The notes below the pieces were generated by a model that ran no database searches, was not told the DNA's origin, and was given only the letters and a program-made list of their open reading frames with translations. DNA of 64,000 nt from Lonicera japonica (lineage: Eukaryota; Streptophyta; Magnoliopsida; Dipsacales; Caprifoliaceae), in the NCBI GenBank assembly GCA_021464415.1, contig CM038468.1, positions 25,201,325 through 25,265,324 of the forward strand, written 5' to 3'. Shown here in pieces: positions 32,401 through 42,570 of this stretch (the first letter of the stretch is position 1; each line of letters opens with the position of its first letter). A program made the position numbers and the translations under genes.

Positions 32401-32931
32401 AGAACAAAATCCGCATTGTATCCTAATTTTTTTGGAAAACCCACATCTAACTACATTTAAAAGAAAAGGAGAAAACTGGGAGAACATCTCGTCACATTTC
32501 ATCAAATTAAGAGGTAGGATTGCTTTATACTGTCCGGATAGGATTAAATAATCCTATTCGGCTCTCTAATCTGGTGCATCAAACACGCAATGAAAACTTG
32601 GTTGTCTTTCAATTATTTACCTCTTTTCTAAAATATACCAAATGGACCCTCAAATTTCCTACAAAAATGTATTTTAGCATTCCGTTCCTATCAAAAGAAA
32701 CATTTGGGATGCTGTCCACTATTTTTTACACACATACAGGTTTGAGTATTTTTGATCTCTCAGTCATATACAATATAAGTGACAAAAAAAAAACACTACA
32801 TTGGATTCCCAAGTGAAGCAATCAACATATATAAAAGGGCCTAAAATCCAAAGCCAGACTGGTAATTCAAAAAAAGAAAAATTGTTCATTCCACTTAAAG
32901 TAGAAAAATAAATAGTTAAACTTACTGCCAT
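29143..32931 (-). CDS. Unknown coiled-coil protein gene, copy B (4 exons)
   Basis: Proposed minus-strand exons: 32,931-32,926 (ATG GCA), 31,816-31,688, 29,909-29,496 and 29,151-29,143 (two codons and TGA). Introns begin GTAAGT, GTAATT and GTGTTT and end CTGAAG, TTGCAG and AAATAG; all are phase 0. The product would be about 185 residues. Compared with copy A, exon 2 has three extra codons. Exon 3 has the same 414-bp length through compensating whole-codon indels. Conserved pieces include RTAIPLD, ELAETIS, CQLDILKSK, KSESKVANKS and seven heptads (DLKSQVH, DLRSEVP and others). An alternative in-frame ATG (MHGLKQVTTF) exists only in this copy. Family unknown. Confidence 0.5.
29386..29425. repeat. 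(CA)n(TA)n microsatellite in intron 3 of copy B
   Basis: CACACACACA followed by TATATATATA. Copy A has no equivalent. Confidence 0.9.
29598..29744 (-). repeat. Seven 21-bp coding repeats (heptads), copy B
   Basis: The counterpart of 20,794-20,940: seven contiguous 21-bp units, coding on the minus strand for heptads such as DLQAEVL and DLTSQVS. Unit number is conserved but individual units have diverged. Confidence 0.85.
31620..31683. repeat. Compound microsatellite in intron 2 of copy B
   Basis: (TA)n, then (GT)n, then (TA)n, then (GA)n, directly beside the intron 2 donor at 31,687. Copy A has only a short GAGAGAGGGAGAGA stretch here. Confidence 0.9.
31941..32795. repeat. Tandem duplication inside intron 1 of copy B
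   Basis: A segment beginning AAAGAAAAGGAGCAAAC at 31,941 recurs as AAAGAAAAGGAGAAAAC at 32,460, about 519 bp on. Parallel blocks follow (GAGAACATCTCGTCACATTT, CAAAAGAAACATTT, GATCTCTCAGTC). Copy A has a single version at about 22,405-22,620. The second half carries an extra ~75-bp segment that is also found near 52,100. Confidence 0.7.
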
Positions 32932-33027
32932 AATTATTCTTGTTTACAAGGAAGAGCTTCAGGGTTAGAACTTGAAGAGAATAATTTACATGCAGGTGAT
33001 TGATTGCTTCTTTATATATTGAGTAGT

Positions 33028-33032
<5 letters not shown>

Positions 33033-33096
<64 letters not shown>
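33033..33096. repeat. (GA)32 in the 5' UTR of copy B
   Basis: An uninterrupted 64-bp GA run, CT on the transcribed strand, between the TATA box and the ATG. Copy A has only a few GA units at the same place. Confidence 0.9.
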
Positions 33097-33099
<3 letters not shown>

Positions 33100-33170
33100 G
33101 TGGGATTCCGTTGGAGAAAATCCTTTTCAATGTAACAAATTAGCCATTTTTCACTTCTAAAATTGGTGCA

Positions 33171-33176
33171 TATATA
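33171..33176 (-). promoter_or_regulatory. TATA box, gene copy B
   Basis: Minus strand TATATATGCACCAATTTTAG, identical to copy A. Sequence beyond the box is not shared between the copies, so their distal promoters differ. Confidence 0.45.
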
Positions 33177-33178
33177 CC

Positions 33179-34189
33179 GTAGAGCCAAATTAGTACCTGA
33201 ATTAATTATTTTTTACACAAGAATATTTATAGAGCACTTAAAAAATGAATTAATTTGAAAAATAAAATGGACCTGATAACAAATACATTAAACTTCATCG
33301 TGATTCTTAAGGCATTCATGAATTCACGGGAAAAAAATTAAAAATTATAATCTTGTGTGCCCTCAAACATGGTATGTGCAACTCACATAAATATAATTTG
33401 AAAAAAAAAATTAGTTTAACAAAATTGATAAATAACAAAAATGGTCAAACATGTGCTTAGGTTGTTTGTTGGTGATGGTTCAAGTCATCCTGTGATTGAA
33501 ATCCATCTTCTCTTTATATGATAGTTTTTATATTTCGTAACGAAGAATGTGATTATTTTCTTTGAAGATTGCAAACTGAAAAATATTTAAAAAATACAGG
33601 GTTGGAAGTGTAAAGGTCATTTTGTCTAATAAAATAAAAAATTTACAATGGTAGGGTGCAAAAACAAACAAAACAAAATACATGGCACAAACTCTAAATA
33701 TGACCTAAAACACATATCGGGGCATTTTGTTTCTAACCCAAGAAATTTGAATTGTTTTGCATTTAGCCCAATCTGTTTTAAAAATTAGTAATTAGTCCAA
33801 ATGAACTGATAATTATGAATTTAATTTTTTAAAATGTTTGTTAGTTTTATAATAATTTTTTTTTATTTCCAAGAATACCCTTGGTTGACTTTTTAATTCA
33901 AAATTTTTATTCACCTTTAATTAAGCATTTTCAAAATAAAGAAGCCATTTAAAAGTACTAATTAATTTTTCTTTTGAATTCAAAACATTAAAAAAAAATT
34001 AAAAATTGAATTCAAATTTTTGTAACTAAAGCATCCAAACAAAGAAATTAGCATTTCTAAAATTTGGGATTATTCACATAGTTTAATTTATAGATATATT
34101 AAGACACATTTTTCACTTGAGCAGATATATTAAGAAGTAACATAAAAATATAGACATATTGAAAAAAATAATACACAGAGACATATTTG
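33179..34189. other. Intergenic, nothing recognised
   Basis: AT-rich sequence without long frames, terminal repeats or known motifs. Confidence 0.5.
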
Positions 34190-34766
34190 TAGGCCTGTCA
34201 ATGGATCGGATCTCGATCCGAATCCGATTTGAATCCGATCCATTTATTTGGATATGGTAAGGAATTTCTAATCCGATTATCCAAATCCGACCCGAATCCG
34301 TTTAGCCTTTGCTTAATAAATCGGATATGGATGTATCCTAATCCGATCCATTTACAACCCGATCCGAGATATACATAAAGATATATATATATATATATAT
34401 ATGTACAAATTCCACTCCGTAGACCATAGCAAATCAATTATTCCGGGTAACCTATTTCCTTCAACAATTCATCTGTGGTTATCTTCCAAAATCATATGAA
34501 TATATAAATTTAAATGTCTTCATTTTATATTATAAGTATTTTTATTTGTCTTAAATTTTTTTAAATTTTGTTGGGAGGAATAATTCTTTGAATTTCGGAT
34601 CGGATCGGATATATGGATCAGATATCCGTTTGATAACAAATCAGATATGGATAGTGATTTAGATATCCATCGGATTAATAGATCGGATCGGATTTAGTGT
34701 ATTAATTTTTGGATCGGATTTTGATATAGTATGATCCGGTCCATATCCGATCCGTTGACAGGCCTA
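34190..34766. mobile_element. hAT-type MITE with perfect 8-bp TSD
   Basis: Ends are TAGGCCTGTCAATGGATCGG and its near complement. The 8-bp duplication CATATTTG is present at 34,182-34,189 and 34,767-34,774. The interior is dense in GGATCGGAT/ATCCGATCC words. There is no coding capacity. The TAG...TGTCAA ends and 8-bp duplication suggest hAT. Confidence 0.9.
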
Positions 34767-36016
34767 CATATTTGAGCATAAAAATATATAAAGTTGAGTT
34801 GGTACAGGATACTATGTCTCCTTTTTCATTTAAATGTTTGACACATATTTTTGTGAAAACCAAACCTAAACTCTTGTTTGTTACATGTTTTGTTGATTTG
34901 ATTGCTCCATCAAACTCGTCTCTTTCCCCACTCTTTGCCAACACTAACAATGCCCTACTGACCCTAGTGTACACCACTATTCTAATACTGGGGACGCTTG
35001 TGCTACTACTTTTACCTTCCCCTAACCCCCTACATCAACTCCATGCCCCCCCATCATCATTGCTACCATCTACAGCCACCCACACCCAATCACAGAACCT
35101 AACCCTAAAGGTCCTCTAAGGTGGCCGTTCATTGTGATAGAGCTGGCAGTACTCAATACAATCTACCAAACCCTATATGAACATCACATCAACAATATCA
35201 TTGAATGCTTGAATGATACACCACCACAACCATGTGGTAAGGCTAGACTAAATTTAGCAATTTGCTAAATTTTAGTTAGGTAGGTGACATTCACGAGTAC
35301 CTCCCACAGGATGATAAATGTCACCCGTCCTTTCTCCTTCTCTTTGCTTTCGTTTTTTTCTCCCACCTTTTCTATATTTCTCTATTCTCTCTCCTCTAAC
35401 TATGTTTTTTATTTCTCTTTAAAATACAAATACTCCCCAAAAATATTACAACCCCTTCTCTCTTTATCTAATGAAACCCAGTAAATCCTGCCGGTGGGTG
35501 CATGTCGCTCGCTCCTCCCTATTTTCATACATTTCTCAACAGTAGAATTCATTCAGCTAAAATAGTAATTTACCATAGATTTTTGCAACCCCACGTTAGA
35601 TGGCCTAAATGGATGTTTTCATTTTAAAACAAATAATTAAATGGGAATAATTGAAAACGCTTTGGCGTCATAACCGTAAAGTCACACTTAACTTTTAATA
35701 GTAATAGATATCATGTCTTTTTATCTCGCACGTCCAACATAGCCAAGTATCTACTCTATATTATATTATACTTAGATATTTAAGTACAAAGCATGTGTAC
35801 ACTTTCTTTCTATGCACATTGACGTATAATTAAAAATAGAATATTTAACAAATTAAAAATTTGTTGAAATGATTGCGCGATAGGTCCCACCAGGACCCAA
35901 GTAACATGGGAAGTGTAACGAGTTTGTTGTTGAACAGAGAAATAAGGAACTTTGATTTTCTGGACACATTCTCCATTTAATTCTTGTGAAGAAAAAGTTT
36001 CCTTCCAAGTTCTTAA
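34767..36016. other. Intergenic, little structure
   Basis: No supported gene. A small imperfect palindrome, CTAGACTAAATTTAGCAA with its complement, lies at 35,243-35,279. Short frames at 34,772-35,119 and 35,284-35,484 have low-complexity composition and no recognised domain. Confidence 0.45.
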
Positions 36017-37331
36017 TGATGAAAACTTAATACCATGATCGTTTAATATTGCATATAGACTAAACAAAATTTTTATGTAAAACACTAGTGCGGAATCGGA
36101 TTTTACCTTCGAGATCTCTCTGATTTGATCTCGTCTCAGTACGAACAGGAGTTGGTGTAGACGAATCGAGAACACGGGCTCGATGGAACCTCATTATTTT
36201 TTATCGTATCCTTTCACAGTGCAATCTTGTACGGAGTGTGGGCTGTAGTATTATAAAGAATCCTTCTCTTCTCTCTACAACACAAACCCTAAATTCGTGA
36301 GAATTCTTGTACATCGAGAAGAAGCAAGGCTGGTGTATATATATGGCTACGATAGGGACCCTAAGGAGAAATAACTGTTTGGGCTTACTATGAAAAACTA
36401 GAATCCTAATTCGATTAAAAATTGATTCTTTAGATAAATTATAATTCACACCACTAAAGAATTATAATTGCACTCTCGTCCTTATCTCAAAATTATATTT
36501 CGAGCTCTTTGTTATTAAATGCTTATTATTCTCCTCACGCTAAGATTACAGATAACCGTCATTTAAATTAAATTACTGACAATTATATTTAAACGACTTC
36601 TTAATCCTTGAGCTTACTACTTCACTTATTTGACATGTCGGATTTACATAATCCACCTACAGAGTTTAACATGATCAAAACTTATAAGCTTCTCAAGGGG
36701 TTATCACCAATCCCTATATCGAGAAGTGAATTCCATCAATAATTAATATTTATCATACATATGTTGTTGTTATCCAATTCACAGAGCTTATTGATCCATA
36801 AATGAATCTCACTCTTAATAAGTCAAAACAACAAACACTACATATATATGTCTATCAGCTATTTCAAGATTAAGAGCAAAAGTAATCATGATAACTATGG
36901 AATTTAAATTATTTATATAGTCAGTATAAAAATAATCAACACAAACTGGTCTTGTTCAATACACACAAAGTACGTGTGTACTAGCACAACGAGTTGAAAC
37001 TATACTGTTTCTTGCAGTCAAGATAAACTATTAAAACATGTGCTACAATCATACCGATGGTTGTCTAATTCTATCTGAGACTGTGAATCACTAAACTTAC
37101 ATTCCACAAGAACCGATGATATGATCCTTTGTGTGTAAGCTAAACTCTACACACCAAATCATCTACTATATGAAATAAAAGACACACTTGCACAATATTT
37201 AAAAAATAACATAATGCAACAATTGCCCAAAACAATTCTCATTAAAATAGTAAAACCGAGTCTATATAACATATAAAAACCAATAATAATAATAATAATA
37301 AAACCATGACTTTTAGTATATCACTCTAACA
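36017..37331 (-). mobile_element. Solo LTR, family X, copy 1
   Basis: On the minus strand it starts TGTTAGAGTGATATAC and ends CATCA. Flanks are CTTAA (36,012-36,016) and TTTAA (37,332-37,336), a 5-bp duplication with one mismatch. It matches 47,343-48,808 over most of its length. The LTR family is not identified; it is perhaps copia. The minus-strand frame reaching into it from 35,810 is not convincing as a gene. Confidence 0.7.
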
Positions 37332-38340
37332 TTTAAACCCAATAATGCGCCCTCAATAAATCAATGTTCATGCCATCGTCATGTGGGCATCGCCACCTCC
37401 ACCACCACCCTTTGGATCGTTCAAGTTAACCCCCTATTCATATTTTTCTTTTTGATATCTCATTTAGTATGTTACTTGAAGTTTGAATTTGGATCTATAC
37501 GTGCATTATTTATTTAGGAAAATATTTTTCTTACCTACGATTCTTATCAAATGTTTACATGGGTTGTACCTTTGTTGTATTTTGTAAAAGTAAAACCTAT
37601 GTAATGTATACCCGTAAGAATATGTGGTATGAATATCTGGTAAGTGTAGCATTGCTCATTTATTCAATACCTTGTCCTTTACGAGGTTTTAACTGTATTA
37701 CAATTATTGTATATTGCTTTATTTGTTTCTAAGTTTCGGAGGCTCAAGGCGAAGTTTGAGATGAAGTCTTATTAATCGTACAAATATAATTTAAGTGTGC
37801 TGTATATAAAGATTGAGCTTTTATAATATTCGAATATACTCTTTTTTTTTATGGGTAGCAATGTTGTCAAAACAATTATAGTTATTGCCAAAGCAATGTA
37901 CTATACTAAAAGCATATGGTACAAATTTTAAAAGCAATACCTGCTATACCAAAGAGAATATTGCTTATGTGTTGTGGATATTCGTAGATGCTTCTTTGCT
38001 CAATATTTAACTCGTTCTTGACATTTTCGGGCCTCACTAACTTTGACACACAAACCTTTTATGCTATAACTTGTTTTGTCGGATTCAATGGAAAAGAGAA
38101 ATAAATTGCCCTAAAATAAGTTAAAACATGGAGCTGTAAATTGATTCCTTGGAGATTTTATGCAATCAAACAAAACAAAATAAGAAAATTTGTATTCTTG
38201 GGGGTGTTTTCCAAGGAATACAAGTGTAATTAACACGCCCCAATAAGGAAATTGAGCTACAAGTTTTGTAGGGCCTGGAATGCACAAGCTCTCTTTAGGC
38301 AAATGATTATAATGTATGCCGATATGCTATCACTTTAATA
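37332..38340. other. Intergenic, nothing recognised
   Basis: AT-rich with no supported gene or repeat. Confidence 0.4.
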
Positions 38341-39320
38341 CCCTTAGTTAAAACCTTAACGTTGAGCTCTCACTTCGCTTTGTGTAGTCAGTAAGCATTG
38401 TTTTGACTAACTCTGCATGGTTCGGACCCTTCTTGTGACTTTAAACCTTGAACGTGTTATAATAATATAATTTGGTTCGAGCGAGTAACTGTTCCCTCAT
38501 TTGGGTGGCTCGGAGTGAAAATGAGATCCAAATCGCATTTTTCGACTTCACGCGAGTCGTTAATTTTAGCAAACTTTGGCAAGCCATAACTTCTTCGTTA
38601 TTTGTCCGACTAAGTCTATGTTTTTGCCCATGTCTAGGTTTTTATCCATTCTAAAACTTTTATGTTTTAACTGAAAACAAATTCATGCTCCTTATTAGTC
38701 AAAACAATGTGCAAAGTAAGCCGATTAACAAAAATCTAATCATATCGTAACTCGATGGCAGACTGTTCTCTTCTACGAAATTCTGAAATTAATCCATCTA
38801 GAATTTGGGAAAACTTTCTATTTTGAAGTTGTAGATATTTGAATTAGCTTTCCGAGGACATAAAGATCACTAAAATTAGAGTTCCGAGTAAAAAGTTATG
38901 ACAGAATTACAAACAGTGCTCCAGATCTAAAAATGCTACTATTGACAGTGGACTTCATGATCGATCATAGGGGAGACCATGATTGATCATGGTTAGTCTG
39001 AAAGTCTGTTTTGACCATTTTTACGCCATTTTAAGCCTCCTCCTCCCCTATTTCCGAGTCACAACTTTAGAGGGAGTTAGAGAGAGTTAAGAGGTGGTTA
39101 GGGAAGAAATTTTTGGAGCTTGAGAAGCATCAGTCGATATTCATCCTCAACCTTGGTTTACACACCACAATGCCTATCTTCATCTTTAACCTCCATTGGA
39201 GCAAAGAGGAAACTTAGGGATTCGAAATTCTTGAGGAATGGACACACAAGCCATCAATTTCTGAAATTGAAGCTACTTAGAGGCGGGAATCTATACCAAA
39301 ACCTATTTTCTACTTTATTA
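38341..39320 (+). mobile_element. Gypsy (Tekay-like) LTR fragment
   Basis: Phrases such as AGCTTTCCGAGGACATAAAGATCACTAAAAT and GAGTTCCGAGTAAAAAGTTATG parallel 44,640-44,690 in the solo LTR at 44,502. A palindrome pair, CATGATCGATCAT and CATGATTGATCATGG (38,956-38,992), sits where that LTR has its own palindromes. Both true ends are missing. Confidence 0.55.
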
Positions 39321-39569
39321 TTATTCATCACTTACCGGCATTCTAACTTGATTATCAATTTGACGCCCTGATCTAAGTGTTATGATTGCTTGAACTTCTC
39401 CTTGATTTTGTCCATTAGGTGCGTTTTGAATTTGATTAACATTATTCGTAATAGCACATCTAGGGTTAGGGACAGGCTGACTAGGGAATTTTCCTTTTTC
39501 TCGCTCTACAAATTGATTAGCTAATTGACCCACCTGATTTTCTAAGCGTGTTATTGCTTGGGTGTTCAT
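39321..39569 (-). pseudogene. Ty3/gypsy Gag fragment
   Basis: The minus-strand frame reads ITRLENQVGQLANQFVEREK, then GKFPSQPVPNPR, then AIITLRSGRQ. The 'QxGQLA...FPSQ...NPR...ITLRSG' series is the linker near the end of Gag in Athila-like gypsy elements. There is no zinc knuckle or Pol beside it, so this is an isolated fragment. Confidence 0.7.
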
Positions 39570-39612
39570 TAAACAATTATTTCGTTAAGTTATTGCGTAA
39601 TCTTTAATTACG

Positions 39613-40185
39613 AATATCTTTTTTGCCCCTTCCCTCACTTCACTGTTAAAGAAATCTCCATCTTCGTGGTCAGATGTTCAAACTCAAGTTGTCAAAGATC
39701 TTAAAGCACTCACTGCCAAATTACCTCTTCTCAAGATTCCATCCACAGGAACCAGAATTCTCCAAACTGATGCTAGTAATGAATACTGGGCTGCTATCCT
39801 TTTTGAAGAAATTAATGGTGAATGCCACCCATGTGGTTACAAATCAAGCAAGTTCAAGAATGGTGAAATTCACTACCATTCTACGTTCAAAGAAATCCTT
39901 GTAGTTCGTCGTGGGATTGAGAAATTCCAGTTTCACTTAATAAGCCACCATTTCAAGATGGAGATGGATATGACTTCATTTCCATCAATGATTCAATTCA
40001 AGCAAAAACAAATCCCGAACTCCCAGCTTTTACGTTGGTCTGAATGGTTTTTACAATGGGATTTTGAAGTCAAGCACCTCAAAGGAAAAGAAAATGTTAT
40101 AGCAAACTTTGTCTCAAGGCCTAATAGTTCATCCAACATCGCCCAAATAACCCAACAGCCTTTTTGTAAAGCATTTAAAATCTAG
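39613..40185 (+). pseudogene. Endogenous pararetrovirus RT C-terminus and RNase H fragment
   Basis: An open frame of about 190 codons without a natural start. It reads LLKKSPSSWSDVQTQVVKDL, then an RNase H block with LQTDASNEYWAAIL (first catalytic Asp), HSTFKEILVV (catalytic Glu) and HLISHHFKMEMDMTSF, ending HLKGKENVIANFVSR. This order and spelling fit plant Caulimoviridae, closest by memory to Florendovirus-like integrated copies, rather than LTR elements. No other viral gene is seen beside it. It is an old integrated fragment, not a functional virus. Confidence 0.7.
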
Positions 40186-40558
40186 CCTCTAGTCCCTTGC
40201 TATCCATGTGTCTTTCCAATTACCGAAATACTTCCCATGCCCCTCTAAGCCCTCTTCCTCAAATCCTCAGCCAACCAAGAACTCCCCAATCCTTGAAGCC
40301 GTAATACTTCCCATCGTACTAGGGCTTGCGTAGATGGCTACCATTAGATTACCATTATCAGACGCAATCGACAGCATTTAATGATAAGCAAGAGTTCAGA
40401 ACTGCCCCATCAACTATGTCTGCAAGACAGGTTTACACAGCGACCATTAAGCATTCATACACTCTTCAATCGATGCATTTGCATAACGACTTCAAATAGG
40501 TACGCCTATTAATATAGGATGTTGTACTGAGTTTGTAATTTTGATTAAGTTTTAATGA
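40186..40558. other. Unassigned spacer
   Basis: No supported gene. It separates the pararetroviral fragment from the CACTA transposase remnant and may hold the truncated 5' side of either. Confidence 0.4.
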
Positions 40559-42222
40559 GTGTGCACCCACCTTTTTAAGCACCTAAAAAAAGATTGTTGG
40601 ACTCACGTCTGTATATTCTGGGAGCTGCCTTACTGGATTACATCTAGCGTGAGACATGCATTAAATGTCATGCACATCAAAAAAAAGTCTGCGATATCAT
40701 CTTCAGCACTGTTCAAGGTCTTGATGAAAAGATTAAGGATAATGCGAAATCTCGCGCAACTCTAGAGAAGATGGGCATACGCAACAAGCTCTAGGCAAAG
40801 AAAGGGCCGTCAGGCAAAGTGTCGTTGCCTCAAGTTGATTACACAGTTCGGCCTAGGGATTAGAATGTTGTATTTGATTATATTCCTGCTGCTAAGTATA
40901 CTAAAGGTTATGCGGGAAGCCTAAAGAATAAGGTCAAAGCCTTTGAGAAAAAGTTTTACGGACTAAAGACTCATGACTGCCATGTCATGCTTTAGCGTAT
41001 TCTTTTGGTGATCATCAAGCCATATTTAGGAAGTCACGTCGCCAACGCGCTAGTAGAATTGTCTAAACTCTTCAAAATGATATGGGCCCAGGAGTTGAAA
41101 AAACGGACGTCCGCCAGATGTAGAGCGATATTGTCATGATTCTCAACAAGCTGGAGATGATCTTTCCGCCAGCTTTTTTTACCATCATGGTCCATTTCTG
41201 CATCCACCTACTAGAATAGGTCCTGCTCACTAGTCCCGTACATTATACCAGGATGTTTTCCATTGAAAGGTATGAATTATTTTTCACTCTTTATAATTAT
41301 TTATATCCCTACTATATAACTGTGCAATTTTATAGCTAGCTAGGCGAATTCAAGAAAGATATTGAAAACAAGCGTTACCCAGAGGAGTGTATTTCCAAGC
41401 GGAACATCATGTACGAGTGTGTGACTTACATTAATAAATGTCTCGATAATCCTAACACGAGTGATGAAATCATTCCATATGCACCTTGGTGGAACATCTC
41501 AATTGTTTTCGATCTTGTGAAGCCAAGTGGTTATGTCAGGACCGCCGGCCTGAGGACAGCACAAATCAGGATGACTCACTGGTGTGTAATGGAAAACTAT
41601 ATCGAAGCAAAATGGTATATAGACATTCACCTCGATTAATTTGCTGATCTAGCTCCAAACGGGACTAATAAGGAGCGTATTGTGTCATTTCTTGACCATT
41701 TTCCTAAATTTTTAAACATTCAACCTTAACTTACTTGTATTTGTAGCATGCATTTGACTTATGTTCCATATATTTTGTTATGCAGATGCACGATTTGCAA
41801 TGTAAAGGTGCTCCTAAATACAACTGGGAGGTACATATTTTGGCATATAGGCCTATGCCTTGCACCATTTATTCACGGTGTGACATAAATGGTGTCAAGT
41901 ATGTGTGACATTAGCGAAACCAGATCAAAAAAACTCATAACAGTTGAGTGATAATAAATGGCCGGTGACATCACATACTACCAAATTCTACAGGCTGTTA
42001 TCGAACTAAGGTCTGCAAAAAGCATGCCAGTTGTGTTGTTCATGTGTAAGTGGTATGACATCGAGCCTAATGTTCCTGGTAGCTGTAGACACCCCGATCC
42101 GTGACCCCCACAAGAACCCTAACAACCTTCTAGAACTGCTGTTTTTGAGTCCGGAACTCACCCGTACACCCGGGACTGCCCGGGAGGGTTTGTTGGCCAA
42201 ACAAACATGTTTTGAATTGAAT

Positions 42223-42546
42223 TGTCGCACGACATTCAAGTATGTCGCGCGACAATCCCCTTTCCCAGGGACATGTCGCGCGACATATGCCCCACCACAT
42301 CATCATTAAAGTAAATGTCGCGCGACAGTCAAGTTTGTCACGCGACATATGCCCAAGGTCGCGCGACATATGCCCCACCATTTCATCATTAAAGTAAATG
42401 TCGCGCAACATATGCCCCACCATTTCATCATTAAAGTAAATGTCGCGCGACAGTCAAGATTGTCGCGCGACATTCAAGTCTGTCGCGCGACAAACCACTT
42501 TATGGGGAACATGTCGCACGACATACACCACAAATGTCGCGCGACA
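42223..42546. repeat. Twelve TGTCGCGCGACA palindromes
   Basis: Twelve copies of the palindrome TGTCGCGCGACA, eight perfect and four with one change, lie in 324 bp. Several are embedded in a longer repeat with CATATGCCCCACCA. The last copy is 16 bp ahead of TATAAATA. The CpG density is exceptional for this window. Confidence 0.95.
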
Positions 42547-42562
42547 TATACCTTTTCACCAC

Positions 42563-42570
42563 TATAAATA
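42563..42570 (+). promoter_or_regulatory. TATA box of the Ogre-like solo LTR
   Basis: CACTATAAATAGGCC, a near-consensus plant TATA box, placed immediately after the palindrome array. Confidence 0.6.

Larger units (their letters stand above)
29017..33178 (-). repeat. Duplicated gene block, copy B
   Basis: The homologue of 20,166-22,895, head-to-tail on the same strand. It is longer because of (CA)n(TA)n in intron 3, (TA)n(GT)n(GA)n in intron 2, an internal duplication in intron 1 and a 64-bp (GA)n in the 5' UTR. Confidence 0.85.

Noticed and set aside
32867..33130. Open frame with a long Ser-Leu run
   Set aside because: Translation of the (GA)32 microsatellite in the 5' UTR of gene copy B.
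36025..36037. TGGTATTAAG (minus strand) as a primer-binding site next to the solo LTR at 36,017
   Set aside because: Alignment with the copy at 47,343 shows this stretch is inside the LTR, and the flank CTTAA/TTTAA supports an end at 36,017.
42223..42546. Regularly recurring palindromes as a CRISPR array
   Set aside because: Spacing is irregular, the repeats are 12 bp, the spacers are themselves repeated, and the context is a plant LTR.
42006..42567. Overlapping frames on both strands in the solo LTR
   Set aside because: They run through the TGTCGCGCGACA array and have no conserved protein sequence.
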